Source: Bosea vaviloviae
Lineage (GTDB): Bacteria > Pseudomonadota > Alphaproteobacteria > Rhizobiales > Beijerinckiaceae
Assembly (NCBI RefSeq): GCF_001741865.1
Contig: NZ_CP017147.1
Span: forward strand, 3,711,001 to 3,775,000
DNA length: 64,000 bases
Direction of reading: 5' to 3'
A model generated the notes under the pieces. The model worked only from the letters and a program-made list of their open reading frames with translations, made no database searches and was not told the DNA's origin. Positions 1 through 8,169 of the stretch are shown piece by piece; position 1 is the first letter of the stretch; each line of letters begins with the position of its first letter. A program made the position numbers and the translations under genes.

Positions 1-1203
1 GCCGACGCGGGTGACGCGCGGATCGTCCTTGGTGACCTGCTTGGCGGCGGCAAAATCGCTCATCTCATGGTAGAGCGAGCGGAATTTGAGGACTTCGATC
101 AACTCGTTGTTGAAGCCGTAGCGCTTCTGCTTGAACAGGATCGGCCCCTTCGAATCGAGCTTGATCGCGATTGCGGTCGCGAGCATCAGCGGCGCGAGCG
201 CGATCAAGGCGAGCGTGCCGACGATCTTGTCGAAGACGAATTTGACGACGATGTCCCAGTCGGCGATCGGCCGGTCGAACACGTCGAGCACGGGCACGGC
301 GCCGATATAGGAATAGGAGCGTGGCCGGAACCGGAGCTTGGACATATGCGCGGAGAGGCGGATGTCGATCGGCAGCACCCAGAGCTTGCGCAGCATGGTG
401 AGCAGCCGCGCCTCGGCCGAGATCGGCAGGGTGAAGATCACCAGGTCGAGCTTGGTGCGGCGCGCGAACTCGACGAGATCGTCGATCGTGCCGAGCTTGG
501 GGTAGCCGGCGACGAGATCAGGCGAACGGTCGTCATTGCGGTCGTCGAAGACGCCGCAGACGCGCAAGCCGGTGTCGCGCTGCGCTTCCAGCGCGTGGAT
601 CAAGGCCTCGCCCGCCTCGCCGCCGCCGACGATCGCCGTGCGCCGCTCCAGCCGGCCCGAGCGCGTGAGCTGGCGCACGCTCAGCGTCACGACCAGCCGC
701 TCGCCGAGCAGCGCGGCAAGGCCGCCCGCATAGAACCCGACCAGCCAGATGCGTGAGACCTGGTCGCCGATCTTGAGGAAGAAGAAGGTTGCCAGCGCGA
801 TCATGAACAAGGTCGTCCAACCGGTCACCAGCCTGACCGCCATGGCGACGAAATTTCTGAGCGCGCCGACATGGTAGAGCTGCAGCGCCTGAAAGGAGGC
901 GAGCGCTCCGATCGCCAGCGCCGGAATCGTGACCTGATAGGGCAGGGTGTTGTCGATATTCCCCGCCACATAGAGCCAGTAGACCAGCCCACCCACGCCG
1001 ACGACGGCCAGCACGTCGAAGAGCCGGACGAAGCCCTCGATCATCACGGGTGAGAGCGTCGGCTTGACCGGCATCGCGGCGATGCGCTCGGCCAGCGGGT
1101 GGAAGGCGCGCGTCGCGCCGCTCTTGGACGGGCCGAACGCCTCGGATGTCGCAGCCGCGGCCGCGTCGACCTTGATCAGATCGCGAACATCGAAAGCGCC
1201 CAT
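1..1203 (-). CDS. undecaprenyl-phosphate sugar phosphotransferase (ExoY/WcaJ-like), C-terminus cut by window edge
   Basis: Polyprenyl glycosylphosphotransferase that would put the first sugar phosphate on undecaprenyl phosphate at the inner membrane and so start exopolysaccharide repeat synthesis. The frame is open from an ATG at 1203 to base 1 (401 codons). I translated it by hand. After a soluble leader there are hydrophobic helices (RLFDVLAVVGVGGLVYWLYV and several more), then a CoA-binding-like fold with RTAIVGGGEAGEALI, then DVFDRPIADWDIVVKFVFDK, and finally the sugar-transferase core with LDSKGPILFKQKRYG and LKFRSLYHEM. The last ~60-100 residues lie outside the window. It heads the exopolysaccharide locus, but the + strand mdtJI pair separates it from the other minus-strand genes. 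Donor sugar cannot be told. Family is secure; the exact start is reasonably sure. Confidence 0.88.
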   Translation of the reverse strand, partial: MGAFDVRDLIKVDAAAAATSEAFGPSKSGATRAFHPLAERIAAMPVKPTLSPVMIEGFVRLFDVLAVVGVGGLVYWLYVAGNIDNTLPYQVTIPALAIGALASFQALQLYHVGALRNFVAMAVRLVTGWTTLFMIALATFFFLKIGDQVSRIWLVGFYAGGLAALLGERLVVTLSVRQLTRSGRLERRTAIVGGGEAGEALIHALEAQRDTGLRVCGVFDDRNDDRSPDLVAGYPKLGTIDDLVEFARRTKLDLVIFTLPISAEARLLTMLRKLWVLPIDIRLSAHMSKLRFRPRSYSYIGAVPVLDVFDRPIADWDIVVKFVFDKIVGTLALIALAPLMLATAIAIKLDSKGPILFKQKRYGFNNELIEVLKFRSLYHEMSDFAAAKQVTKDDPRVTRVG

Positions 1204-1721
1204 GACATGCCATCCCGATCCGGCCGGCAAGCCAAGGCTTCCGGTCTTCTTACCCTGCATCTAACGGAAAATGTTCACGGAAGGCTTAATCGGACCCGTC
1301 GTTCTTGCGGAGGATTCGCAAGGAAATTGGCGGGAAACGCCGCGTCGGTGAACTCCGTTCCGGCGGTTCTGAGCCTCGCAAAAACGCGAAATCGAAAAGG
1401 CTGATTTTCGCTTGGCCGATCAAGGTATTAATCCAGCTTCTTGGCTGTCGTTTTTGATGCGTTTTGCTGCATAAAAGTTGTTTCAAGTTGACAAAAAGCA
1501 ACGTTGCGGGCATATCTGACTGCGATGAGTGTCTGAGAAGCACATTTCTGGGCGGGTTATGAAAATGGCTTTTGGCTGTTTTCGAGATGCCGCTGTGCTG
1601 CTTTCGCGGTGTTCCCGCTGAAGGCTTTCAATCCTGATGCCGTCTTTCAAAACTCGAACTTTTGCCTAGCTGCCTTGCGTCGCCCCCGCGACGTCCAGCG
1701 CCGGCTTCGCCCGTGTGCAAC
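1204..1721. other. intergenic stretch, no gene; possible promoter
   Basis: About 520 bases without a convincing gene, AT-richer than its surroundings between about 1400 and 1650. It must hold the promoter of the minus-strand sugar transferase and that of mdtJI. On the + strand, TTGACA at 1488-1493 is followed after 17 bases by CATATC at 1511-1516, a fair sigma-70-like pair pointing at mdtJ. I see no repeat element or RNA gene here. Confidence 0.35.
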
Positions 1722-2075
1722 ATGTCTTTTCATTGGTTGGTTCTGCTCGCGGCGATCGCCGTCGAGATCGTCGCGACGGCCGCGTTGAAGTCGGTCGTCT
1801 CGGCGCCGTTCATGGTCACCCTCCTGCCGCTCATCCTGATCGGCCTGTCCTTCACCCTGCTCAGCGTGGCGCTGCGCGTCATTCCGTTGGCCGTCGCCTA
1901 TGCGGTCTGGGAGGGGCTCGGCATCGTCGGCATCGCGGCTGCCGGCCATCTGCTCTTCGGCGAGCATCTCACGCCGACGCGGATCGTGGCGCTTTGCGCC
2001 ATCATCGCCGGCATCGTGCTGCTCGAGCGCGGCGTCGGCGGCGAGGCGGAGGAGCGTGAGGGGAGGCTGGCATGA
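1722..2075 (+). CDS. mdtJ: SMR-family spermidine export subunit MdtJ
   Basis: Small multidrug resistance protein of 117 residues with four predicted membrane helices, starting MSFHWLVLLA. The closest pattern I recognise is MdtJ: the motif VAYAVWEGLGIVGI matches the MdtJ helix-3 signature (VAYALWEGIGI in E. coli), and LLFGEHLTPTRI follows in helix 4. The frame stays open upstream to 1662, but the extra 20 residues are Pro/Arg-rich and not helix-like, so the ATG at 1722 is preferred. The stop codon overlaps the start of mdtI in an ATGA junction, so the two are co-translated. In E. coli MdtJ and MdtI act together as a spermidine exporter. That role here is inferred from the paired arrangement and motifs; another cationic substrate is possible. 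Confidence 0.85.
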   Translation: MSFHWLVLLAAIAVEIVATAALKSVVSAPFMVTLLPLILIGLSFTLLSVALRVIPLAVAYAVWEGLGIVGIAAAGHLLFGEHLTPTRIVALCAIIAGIVLLERGVGGEAEEREGRLA

Positions 2076-2410
2076 CCACGCCCCTTCTGCCGCAAGGCCT
2101 GGCCATCGCCTGGCTGGTGCTGGCGGTCCTGCTCGAAGTCTCCGGCACGTATCTGCTCAAGCTCTCCGACGGTATGAAACGCTGGCTCACCGGCGGCGTC
2201 GGCATCCTGCTCGTGGTCGGGGCCTTCGCTGCCTTGGCTCAGGCGATAAAGGGCATGGATCTGTCCGTCGCCTATGCCGTCTGGGGTGGGGCGGGGCTGG
2301 TGATCACCGCGATCGTCGGCATGCTCGCCTTTGGCCAGCGCATCCGGCCTTCAGGTTGGGCCGGGATCGCGCTCGTCATCGCCGGCGTCGTGGCGCTCAA
2401 GCTGCTGTGA
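2072..2410 (+). CDS. mdtI: SMR-family spermidine export subunit MdtI
   Basis: Second SMR subunit, 112 residues with four predicted helices. The segments LLEVSGTYLLKLSDGMKR and LAQAIKGMDLSVAYAVWGG match MdtI closely (E. coli has LKFSDGFRRK and LSQAVKGIDLSVAYALWGG), and the conserved membrane Glu of the SMR family is in helix 1. It overlaps mdtJ by four bases, the same order as in enteric bacteria. With MdtJ it should form the heterodimeric proton-driven exporter of spermidine. The 3' end overlaps the convergent glycosyltransferase gene by 14 bases (2397-2410). The pair sits between minus-strand exopolysaccharide genes, which looks like an insertion into that locus. Confidence 0.85.
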   Translation: MTTPLLPQGLAIAWLVLAVLLEVSGTYLLKLSDGMKRWLTGGVGILLVVGAFAALAQAIKGMDLSVAYAVWGGAGLVITAIVGMLAFGQRIRPSGWAGIALVIAGVVALKLL

Positions 2411-3566
2411 CGCGGGCGGCAATCGCGTCGCGATAGGCGGCGATCACGCCGTCGGTCATGGCGTCGAGGCGGAAATTCTGGCGGACATGCTCGGCGAGGT
2501 CGGCGGCTTGTGCCTGGCGCTCGGCGTCGGGTGTCGCCAGGATCGAACGAATGGCCTCCGTGAGGATCACGGGATCGTTGGTCTTGATCAACCGATGCCT
2601 GTGGCGCGGGCCGTAGATTTCGTTGATGCCGCCGACATCGGTCGAGATCAAGGGCTGGGCCGCAGCCGCCGCCTCCAGGATGACATAGGGCAGCGATTCC
2701 GCCCGCGACGGGATCACCATCACGCGGGCCTTCGAGAGCGCCCTGCGGATCGGTCCCGGCGGCTCGAAGACGCATTGTTCCGCGATGCCTCGATCGATCG
2801 TCATCTTGCGCAGCTCGGCCTCGTCTGGCCCCGAGCCGACGATCAGGATACGCGGCGTCAGCGCGTCCCGGCTCTTCAGCAAAGTGAGCGCGTCGATCAG
2901 CGTGTCGACGCCCTTGGCCGAGCGCAACTCGCCGAGATAGAGCAGGTCGAACGTCGCCTGGGAATGGTCGATCGGCTCGAACTCGGCCTCGGAGATGCCG
3001 TTCAGCACGATGCGGTGGTCGGTTCGCGGCATGTGCCCGACATAAGCCTCGAAGCGCCCGGCGATGAAGCGGCTCTCGAACAGGAACATGTCGGTCGCGC
3101 CTTCGAGCAAGCGCTCGACGGCCATGTAGATCTTATGCTCGGTCCCGCCAGGCTTGTAGTTGAAGCTGCCGCCATGGGGCGTATAGGCCGTGGCATAGCT
3201 CCGGCCCGGGCTGAACAGGGCGGGAATGCGCCCATACACCCCGCCCTTCGAGCCGTGGCAATGGACGATATCGGGCCTCAACGCCTTGCGGACCGAGACC
3301 TCGCTCATCTGCGCCTTCGCGTCGGTCAGGCTCGGATAGCGCGACATCGGCACGCGGGTCACGCCGAGCGAAAGCTGGGGCGAAAGCTCGCGGAAGACCT
3401 CGTCGGCGCGGGTGCCGCCCGTGGTGGCGTCGCAGAAGATGCCGACATGGTGGCCGCGCTCGACCTGGCCGCGAGCAAGATCGAGCACATGCCGGAACAG
3501 GCCGCCGAGCGGCGCGCGGAAGACATGGAGAATGCGCAGCGGCTGCGCCAGCGTGTTGTCCGTCAT
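2397..3566 (-). CDS. glycosyltransferase family 4 (exopolysaccharide)
   Basis: Retaining GT-B glycosyltransferase of 389 residues, the normal size for GT4. The N-terminal half starts RILHVFRAPLGGLFRHVLDL, typical of the acceptor-binding Rossmann domain with its glycine-rich loop. The C-terminal half carries LLYLGELRSAKGVDTLIDAL, then ILIVGSGPDEAELR, and the nucleotide-sugar motif SRAESLPYVILEAAAAAQP. No signal peptide or membrane span is visible, so it works on the cytoplasmic face, adding a sugar to a lipid-linked intermediate. It lies 19 bases downstream of the ExoF-like export gene on the same strand, so the two form an operon. The sugar is unknown. Confidence 0.88.
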   Translation of the reverse strand: MTDNTLAQPLRILHVFRAPLGGLFRHVLDLARGQVERGHHVGIFCDATTGGTRADEVFRELSPQLSLGVTRVPMSRYPSLTDAKAQMSEVSVRKALRPDIVHCHGSKGGVYGRIPALFSPGRSYATAYTPHGGSFNYKPGGTEHKIYMAVERLLEGATDMFLFESRFIAGRFEAYVGHMPRTDHRIVLNGISEAEFEPIDHSQATFDLLYLGELRSAKGVDTLIDALTLLKSRDALTPRILIVGSGPDEAELRKMTIDRGIAEQCVFEPPGPIRRALSKARVMVIPSRAESLPYVILEAAAAAQPLISTDVGGINEIYGPRHRHRLIKTNDPVILTEAIRSILATPDAERQAQAADLAEHVRQNFRLDAMTDGVIAAYRDAIAARVTAA

Positions 3567-3585
3567 CGGAAGCGCCTCGGACGGA

Positions 3586-4146
3586 TCAGAACCAGCGTTC
3601 CTTGATGACGATCGTATCGCCCGGCTGCACGGCGTAGGTGATCGGCACCGTCGCGGTCACCAATTGGCCGTCGACCTGTCGCGTCACCTCGGCCGAGGAG
3701 CGCTGACCGCGCGGCGTGAAGCCGCCGGCGATTGCGACCGCCGTCTGCACCGTCATGCCGTTGACGTAAGGAAATTGGCCGGAACTGGTGACTTCGCCCA
3801 GGACAAAGAACGGGCGGTAGGTGTCGACCTCGACCGAAACCTTGGGCTCACGCAGATAGCCGCGTCGCAGCCGGCCCTCGATCGCCTTTTCCAACTGCTG
3901 GGTGGTGTGCCCTTGCGCGTCGATCGTGTCGATCAGCGGCATCGAGATGCGGCCTGCGCCGTCGACTGCGTAGATGTTCGAGAGATTGTCCTGCCCGAAG
4001 ACGATGATGCGCAGGCGGTCGCCGCTGGCCAGCCGATAGGGGCCGCTCGGCTGGGCGACGGCGTAATCGGCATCGACATAGCGCGGTGCGCAAGCGGTCG
4101 CGGTCATTGCGATAGCCAGAGCGAGAGGGGCGAGATGGCGACTCAT
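3586..4146 (-). CDS. polysaccharide export outer-membrane lipoprotein (ExoF/Wza N-terminal type)
   Basis: Periplasmic export protein of 186 residues. A signal peptide ends in a lipobox-like TATAC with Cys19. The Poly_export domain follows (YRLASGDRLRIIVFGQDNLS, then the VDGAGRISMPLI and GYLREPKVSVEV segments), and then an SLBB-like unit (FFVLGEVTSSGQFPYVNGMT, QPGDTIVIKERWF). It lacks the C-terminal outer-membrane helix of full Wza, as usual for short ExoF-like proteins of rhizobia. An ATG at 4146 is preferred to the GTG one codon upstream. It is divergent from the ExoP-like gene across about 180 bases and is followed by the GT4 gene; together they form the export part of the locus. Confidence 0.87.
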   Translation of the reverse strand: MSRHLAPLALAIAMTATACAPRYVDADYAVAQPSGPYRLASGDRLRIIVFGQDNLSNIYAVDGAGRISMPLIDTIDAQGHTTQQLEKAIEGRLRRGYLREPKVSVEVDTYRPFFVLGEVTSSGQFPYVNGMTVQTAVAIAGGFTPRGQRSSAEVTRQVDGQLVTATVPITYAVQPGDTIVIKERWF

Positions 4147-4326
4147 CACGAGCGATACCCATGCGGAAACTGAAATCAGGACTAGGCCGATATGGTTAAG
4201 AAAGCCTGATGATGAACAAGGTTTGGCTGTCCGTTCCGGGCTTTAACTCGACACTAACCTTACTGGGCTTTGATGGTGGTCGCGTTCTCTCCGGAGCGCC
4301 GCGAAGTATCCGTGAAGGGAAGCGTC

Positions 4327-6492
4327 ATGACAGCTCAGACCGAGAGCCAAGCGCGAACCGAGAGCTATGGACGTGATGCCGGCGAGGCGCGCGGCGACAT
4401 GCTCGATCTGGCGGCGCTGTGGACGGCGATCAAGCGTCGCAAATTCTGGGTCATCGCTCCGACGGTGGCGGCGCTCGGCCTGTCCTTCGTTGCGGTCAAT
4501 CTCGTCCCCGCACGCTACACCGGCGAGGCGCGCATCCTTCTGGAGAACCGCGACAGCTTCTATACGCGGCCGGGGCAGAGCGCCGGCGAAAGCTCGGGCC
4601 AGCAATTCGACAGCGAAGGCGTGCAGAGCCAGGTCCAGGTCATCATGTCGCGTGACTTGGCGCGTGAGGCGATCAAGCGCATCGGCCTCGTCGGCAATTC
4701 CGAGTTCGATGCGGGCGCAGGCGCGCTGAGCGCGCTGAAGAAGATCGGCGTGATGATCGGAATCGGCGGCCATCCGGCCGATCGTTCGCCGGAGGAGCGT
4801 GTCCTCGAGAAATATTATGACCGCTTGCTGGTCTATCCCGTCGGTCGCTCGCGCATCGTCTCGGTCGAGTTCACCTCGCGTGATCCCGAGCTCGCGGCCA
4901 AGGGCGCCAACACCATCGCCAGCACTTATCTGGAGACGCAGGAGGCGGCGAAGCAGGACACGGCGCGCAGCGCCTCCTCCTGGCTCTCGACCACGATCGA
5001 TCCCTTGCGCAAGCGCCTCGCCGAGGCCGAGGCCAAGGTCGAGGAATACCGCTCGCGAAATGGCCTGCTGGTCGGCGCCAACAACACCACGATCACCTCC
5101 CAGCAGCTCACCGACCTCTCGGCTCAGCTTTCTGCCGCCCGCAGCCAGCAGGCCGAGGCGCAGGCCAAGGCCGGCCTGATCCGCGACGCGATCAAGCAGG
5201 GCCGCACCTTCGAAATCCCCGATGTCGCCAATAACGAACTGGTGCGCCGCCTGATCGAGCAGCGCGTCAACCTGCGTGCCCAGATCGCGCTCGAATCGCG
5301 CAACCTTCTCTCCGAGCATCCGCGGATCAAGGAGTTGAACGCTCAGCTCGCCGATCTCGAGGGCCAGCTCCGTGCTGCCTCGGAGCGCGCGGTGCGCACC
5401 CTGGAGAACGAGGCCAAGATCGCCGGCCAGCGTGTCGAGAGCTTCACCGCCGCCCTCGATGGCCAGAAGAAGAACGTCTCAAGCGCCAATGACAGCGAGG
5501 TGCAGTTGCGCGCCCTGGAGCGCGAGGCCCGCACGCTGCGCGACCAGCTCGAGCAGTATATGCAGCGCTACCGCGAGGCGATGGCGCGCGACACCCAGAA
5601 CGCCGCCCCGGCCGATGCCCGCATCATCTCGCGCGCCGTCGAGCCGACCGAGCCGTCCTTCCCCAAGAAGATCCCGACCATGGTCGTGGCGACGCTGGCG
5701 ACCTTCATGATCGCGCTGGCCGCAGTCGCCTCGCGCGAATTGCTCAACGGGCAGGCCGGTGCGCCGTCCGGCAAGCCGCAGCGCGCTCCGGGTTGGGTGG
5801 GCGGCGGCGCGACCGCTCGCACCGACCCGCGCCGCGAGCGCGTCGCGGGGCTGCTCACTCATACCGGCCGGCTCGGCCAGATCACGCTCGACCTTGAGCG
5901 ACCGGAAGAGACGCTGGCCGATCTCGCCGAGCGGATCGACGAGCCGCCGCGCGGCATGGCTCCCATGGTCGTGGTGCTGGATGGCGGCGGCGACGGCGCG
6001 ACGACGGCGCGCGACCTGGCCGAGCTTTTGTCCCAGCGCTGCCGCTGCATCATCATCGATCTTGTCGTCGACGAGGATCTCAGCCGGCCCGGCTTCTCGG
6101 AACTGCTCGCCGGCGAGGCATTGTTCTCCGATATCATCACGCGCGCCGAGGGCTCGCGGCTGCACCGCATCGGACCCGGCCATGCCGGCCGTGACGCGGT
6201 TCTGGCGGCGCCCGACCTTGTCGAGGTCGCGCTGGATGCGCTCTGCGAGACCTATGACTGGGTGCTGGTGGCGGCAGCCTCAAGCGACGACAGCGCCGTT
6301 CTGGCGCCGATCGCCGGGCGCGCCCAGGGCGGGCTCGTCATGGCCGGCCAGGTCGGCAACGGCCACGCGGTCGAGGCGGCCTATCGCCTCTCGGATCTGA
6401 CGAAGGCGCCGGTCGCGCTCGTGCTCGATGCGCCCGTGAACTTCGCCGGCGCGATGGCGATGACGCGCCAGCACGACGAGGAGCCGGCCTGA
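4327..6492 (+). CDS. ExoP/GumC-like chain-length protein with degenerate tyrosine-kinase domain
   Basis: Inner-membrane polysaccharide co-polymerase of 721 residues that sets chain length and couples synthesis to export. A Wzz domain begins near residue 20 with a first membrane helix at about 39-61 (KFWVIAPTVAALGLSFVAVN). A long coiled-coil region runs from about 180 to 430, and a second helix lies at about 451-471. The C-terminal 180 residues have the fold order of a BY-kinase, but the Walker A position reads VVLDGGGDGATTARDLAELL with no lysine, and no tyrosine cluster closes the protein. The kinase is therefore probably inactive. The ATG at 4327 follows GAAGGGA at 4314-4320 with good spacing; the in-frame extension to 4270 is rejected. 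Confidence 0.88.
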   Translation: MTAQTESQARTESYGRDAGEARGDMLDLAALWTAIKRRKFWVIAPTVAALGLSFVAVNLVPARYTGEARILLENRDSFYTRPGQSAGESSGQQFDSEGVQSQVQVIMSRDLAREAIKRIGLVGNSEFDAGAGALSALKKIGVMIGIGGHPADRSPEERVLEKYYDRLLVYPVGRSRIVSVEFTSRDPELAAKGANTIASTYLETQEAAKQDTARSASSWLSTTIDPLRKRLAEAEAKVEEYRSRNGLLVGANNTTITSQQLTDLSAQLSAARSQQAEAQAKAGLIRDAIKQGRTFEIPDVANNELVRRLIEQRVNLRAQIALESRNLLSEHPRIKELNAQLADLEGQLRAASERAVRTLENEAKIAGQRVESFTAALDGQKKNVSSANDSEVQLRALEREARTLRDQLEQYMQRYREAMARDTQNAAPADARIISRAVEPTEPSFPKKIPTMVVATLATFMIALAAVASRELLNGQAGAPSGKPQRAPGWVGGGATARTDPRRERVAGLLTHTGRLGQITLDLERPEETLADLAERIDEPPRGMAPMVVVLDGGGDGATTARDLAELLSQRCRCIIIDLVVDEDLSRPGFSELLAGEALFSDIITRAEGSRLHRIGPGHAGRDAVLAAPDLVEVALDALCETYDWVLVAAASSDDSAVLAPIAGRAQGGLVMAGQVGNGHAVEAAYRLSDLTKAPVALVLDAPVNFAGAMAMTRQHDEEPA

Positions 6493-6530
6493 GGTTTACG
6501 CATCTCGGATCAGGGATCCATCGTAGAGAG

Positions 6531-6619
6531 TCATTCTCGGGCTTGCCCCGAGAAACGCATGACCAGATTGTGCTGGTTCAAGAGATGATCGGGTCAAGCC
6601 CGACCATGACGGCGTGGTT
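6531..6619. repeat. short palindromic intergenic repeat (two units)
   Basis: Two small inverted repeats in the 155-base gap between convergent genes: TTCTCGGGCTTGCCCCGAGAA at 6534-6554 and a GGGTCAAGCCCGACCATGACGG unit ending at about 6612. The same units recur near 9279, 15509, 15577, 29975 and 30030, always between genes, so this is a dispersed REP-like family. It may also act as a bidirectional terminator here. Confidence 0.6.
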
Positions 6620-6647
6620 TCGAACCTCGACGACAATCTCCGAGGGC

Positions 6648-7877
6648 CTATTCCTCGCTCGCGCTGCGACCTCGGTTCAGCCAGCCGGAGGCGCGTTGCG
6701 CCAGTTTCAGCAGCACAGGCGAACTCTTGACCCGGCGCTTGAGCGCGCGCTTGGCCCGAGCCACGCCGGCGAAGGCGCGTCCCTTCACTGTGAGCGGCAG
6801 GAAGGTGTCGACCAGCTCGTCGCGATCATCGCAGATCGTCGTTTTGTAGCGCGCCTCGCCGACACCGAGATCGAAGACGCTGATGCCGGCATTGCCTTTC
6901 AGCTTGATCAGATCGACCAGCAGGATCTCGCCGGGGCTGGTCTTGGCGATCTCGCTGTCCATGTCGAAAGAGGTCGCCATCCCGGAGAAGCGCTGGCCCT
7001 GCACCGCGCCGACATAGGTCGCGACCGAATGGCCCTCGACATCGAGCGAGTAGAGTTCGAGCGCCGGCGCGACCGCGCCTCCCGTTGCGGCGGCGCGCTG
7101 CAGGAAGGAGCGCATCGCCGGATCGGCAAAAGGATCGGGCACGCCCATGGCCCTGAAGCGCGCGGCCTTCTGGATCAGGAAGGCGTGGATGACGCTGTTG
7201 ATCTCGGCCTCGCTTTGCGCCTTGACCAGTCGCGACGCGCCGAAGCTGGCGAAGCGGTTGCGCTTGTTCTTGAGCTTCTTATGCGCGTGGCTGCTCATGG
7301 CGCGCCGCAGCGCACCGTCGGAATCGCCCGGCGTGAGCGCGAGCTTATAGGCGCCGCTCGGGCTCGGCCCGGCCGCGAGCAGGGCCGTCGGGTTCGCTAT
7401 GCCCTGCCACAGGGTCGGCTGGTTGACGAAGACGAAAGCGTCGAGCCCGCCTATCGCCGCCCCGATCTCGTCGAGCATCCGATGCGTCGTCCCGGCATCG
7501 AGGGCTGCGGCGAAATCGGGCGCGTAGAGGCCCATATGATAGTTGGCGTGCTTGCCGCCGATGAATTCGGCGAAGCGGATGCCGTTGCGGCGCGTGATGA
7601 CCAGCGGCAGGATCGCGATGGCCTGGGCGAGCGCATCGCGCAGCACGGCATAGCGGAAATCCATGCCATGGGCCGCGCCGACCGTCTCGGTGAAGGGCTG
7701 CACCCAGCCATAGGCCTGATAGGGCGTCACCAGCGCATGCATCTCCAGCGCGCGCCAATCGGCTTCGATCGCGACGATGTCGGAGGCAATCGCGAGCGAG
7801 CGCCAGGGCCGGGCACTGAGCGCGCTGCGGTTCTCGGTGAGGGACAAGGCCGAAGGGCGTTCGGCGAGTGCGGACAT
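6648..7877 (-). CDS. GNAT-fold acetyltransferase of the CelD/BcsL type
   Basis: Protein of 409 residues with the Acetyltransf_6 (CelD/BcsL, FemAB-like) double-GNAT fold. The recognisable parts are the central basic stretch AMSSHAHKKLKNKRNRFASF, the helix AEINSVIHAFLIQKAARFRA, and the C-terminal core VATYVGAVQGQRFSGMATSF followed by SPGEILLVDLIK and VFDLGVGEARYKTTIC. Such proteins are found in exopolysaccharide and cellulose clusters and are thought to acylate sugar intermediates in the cytoplasm. It is convergent with the ExoP-like gene and divergent from the deacetylase at 8170. The acyl donor and acceptor cannot be read from the sequence. Confidence 0.78.
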   Translation of the reverse strand: MSALAERPSALSLTENRSALSARPWRSLAIASDIVAIEADWRALEMHALVTPYQAYGWVQPFTETVGAAHGMDFRYAVLRDALAQAIAILPLVITRRNGIRFAEFIGGKHANYHMGLYAPDFAAALDAGTTHRMLDEIGAAIGGLDAFVFVNQPTLWQGIANPTALLAAGPSPSGAYKLALTPGDSDGALRRAMSSHAHKKLKNKRNRFASFGASRLVKAQSEAEINSVIHAFLIQKAARFRAMGVPDPFADPAMRSFLQRAAATGGAVAPALELYSLDVEGHSVATYVGAVQGQRFSGMATSFDMDSEIAKTSPGEILLVDLIKLKGNAGISVFDLGVGEARYKTTICDDRDELVDTFLPLTVKGRAFAGVARAKRALKRRVKSSPVLLKLAQRASGWLNRGRSASEE

Positions 7878-7994
7878 GCTCAGGCGGCCTCTGCGGGCAA
7901 ATGATGCGCCCTTTTAACCCGCTATTGTGAACAGACCGGTCAAGCTCGCGTGAGCCGGCCGCGAGATCGGTGAACAGCGTTACCGAGCGGTTGC

Positions 7995-8160
7995 TAGAGC
8001 AGGATGCGAAAAAGTGGGTACCGGTTTTTCGCAATCGATCCTGCTCTCACTCTTAGATGAGAGCATTTTCGAGCCAAGTGGACACCGGTTCGCGTAAAGA
8101 CAATGCGATAAAACAAGGAGGTAGGGCATTTCCGCGAGGAGAAACGCGGAAAAGCTCTAG
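7995..8160. repeat. ~100-bp palindromic repeat family, composite copy
   Basis: Composite of a short palindrome (AGAGCAGGATGCG with its complement ending near 8046) and one unit of the window's main repeat: GAGCATTTTCGAGCCAAGTG then GACACCGGTTCGCG, ending in a CGGAAAAGCTCTAG tail at 8160. Other copies are at 12560-12664, 21881-21984, 30675-30790, 33782-33990 (tandem) and 48891-48996. It fills most of the gap upstream of the deacetylase gene. Confidence 0.7.
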
Positions 8161-8169
8161 GGATAAGCG

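Noticed and set aside
533..1213. Open minus-strand frame of 226 codons at the left edge
   Set aside because: It is Arg/Gly-rich and out of frame with the sugar-phosphate transferase, whose real frame (ATG at 1203) runs off the window and carries the family motifs.
1286..1543. Minus-strand frame of 85 codons in the first intergenic region
   Set aside because: No ribosome-binding site, no domain and irregular composition; it covers an AT-rich promoter-like area.
2331..3605. Long + strand frame opposite the GT4 gene
   Set aside because: Arg/Asp/His-rich antisense reading typical of GC-rich DNA. The opposite strand encodes clear glycosyltransferase motifs. Similar antisense frames at 4243-5319, 18401-18952, 54458-55699 and 61013-62752 were dismissed for the same reason.
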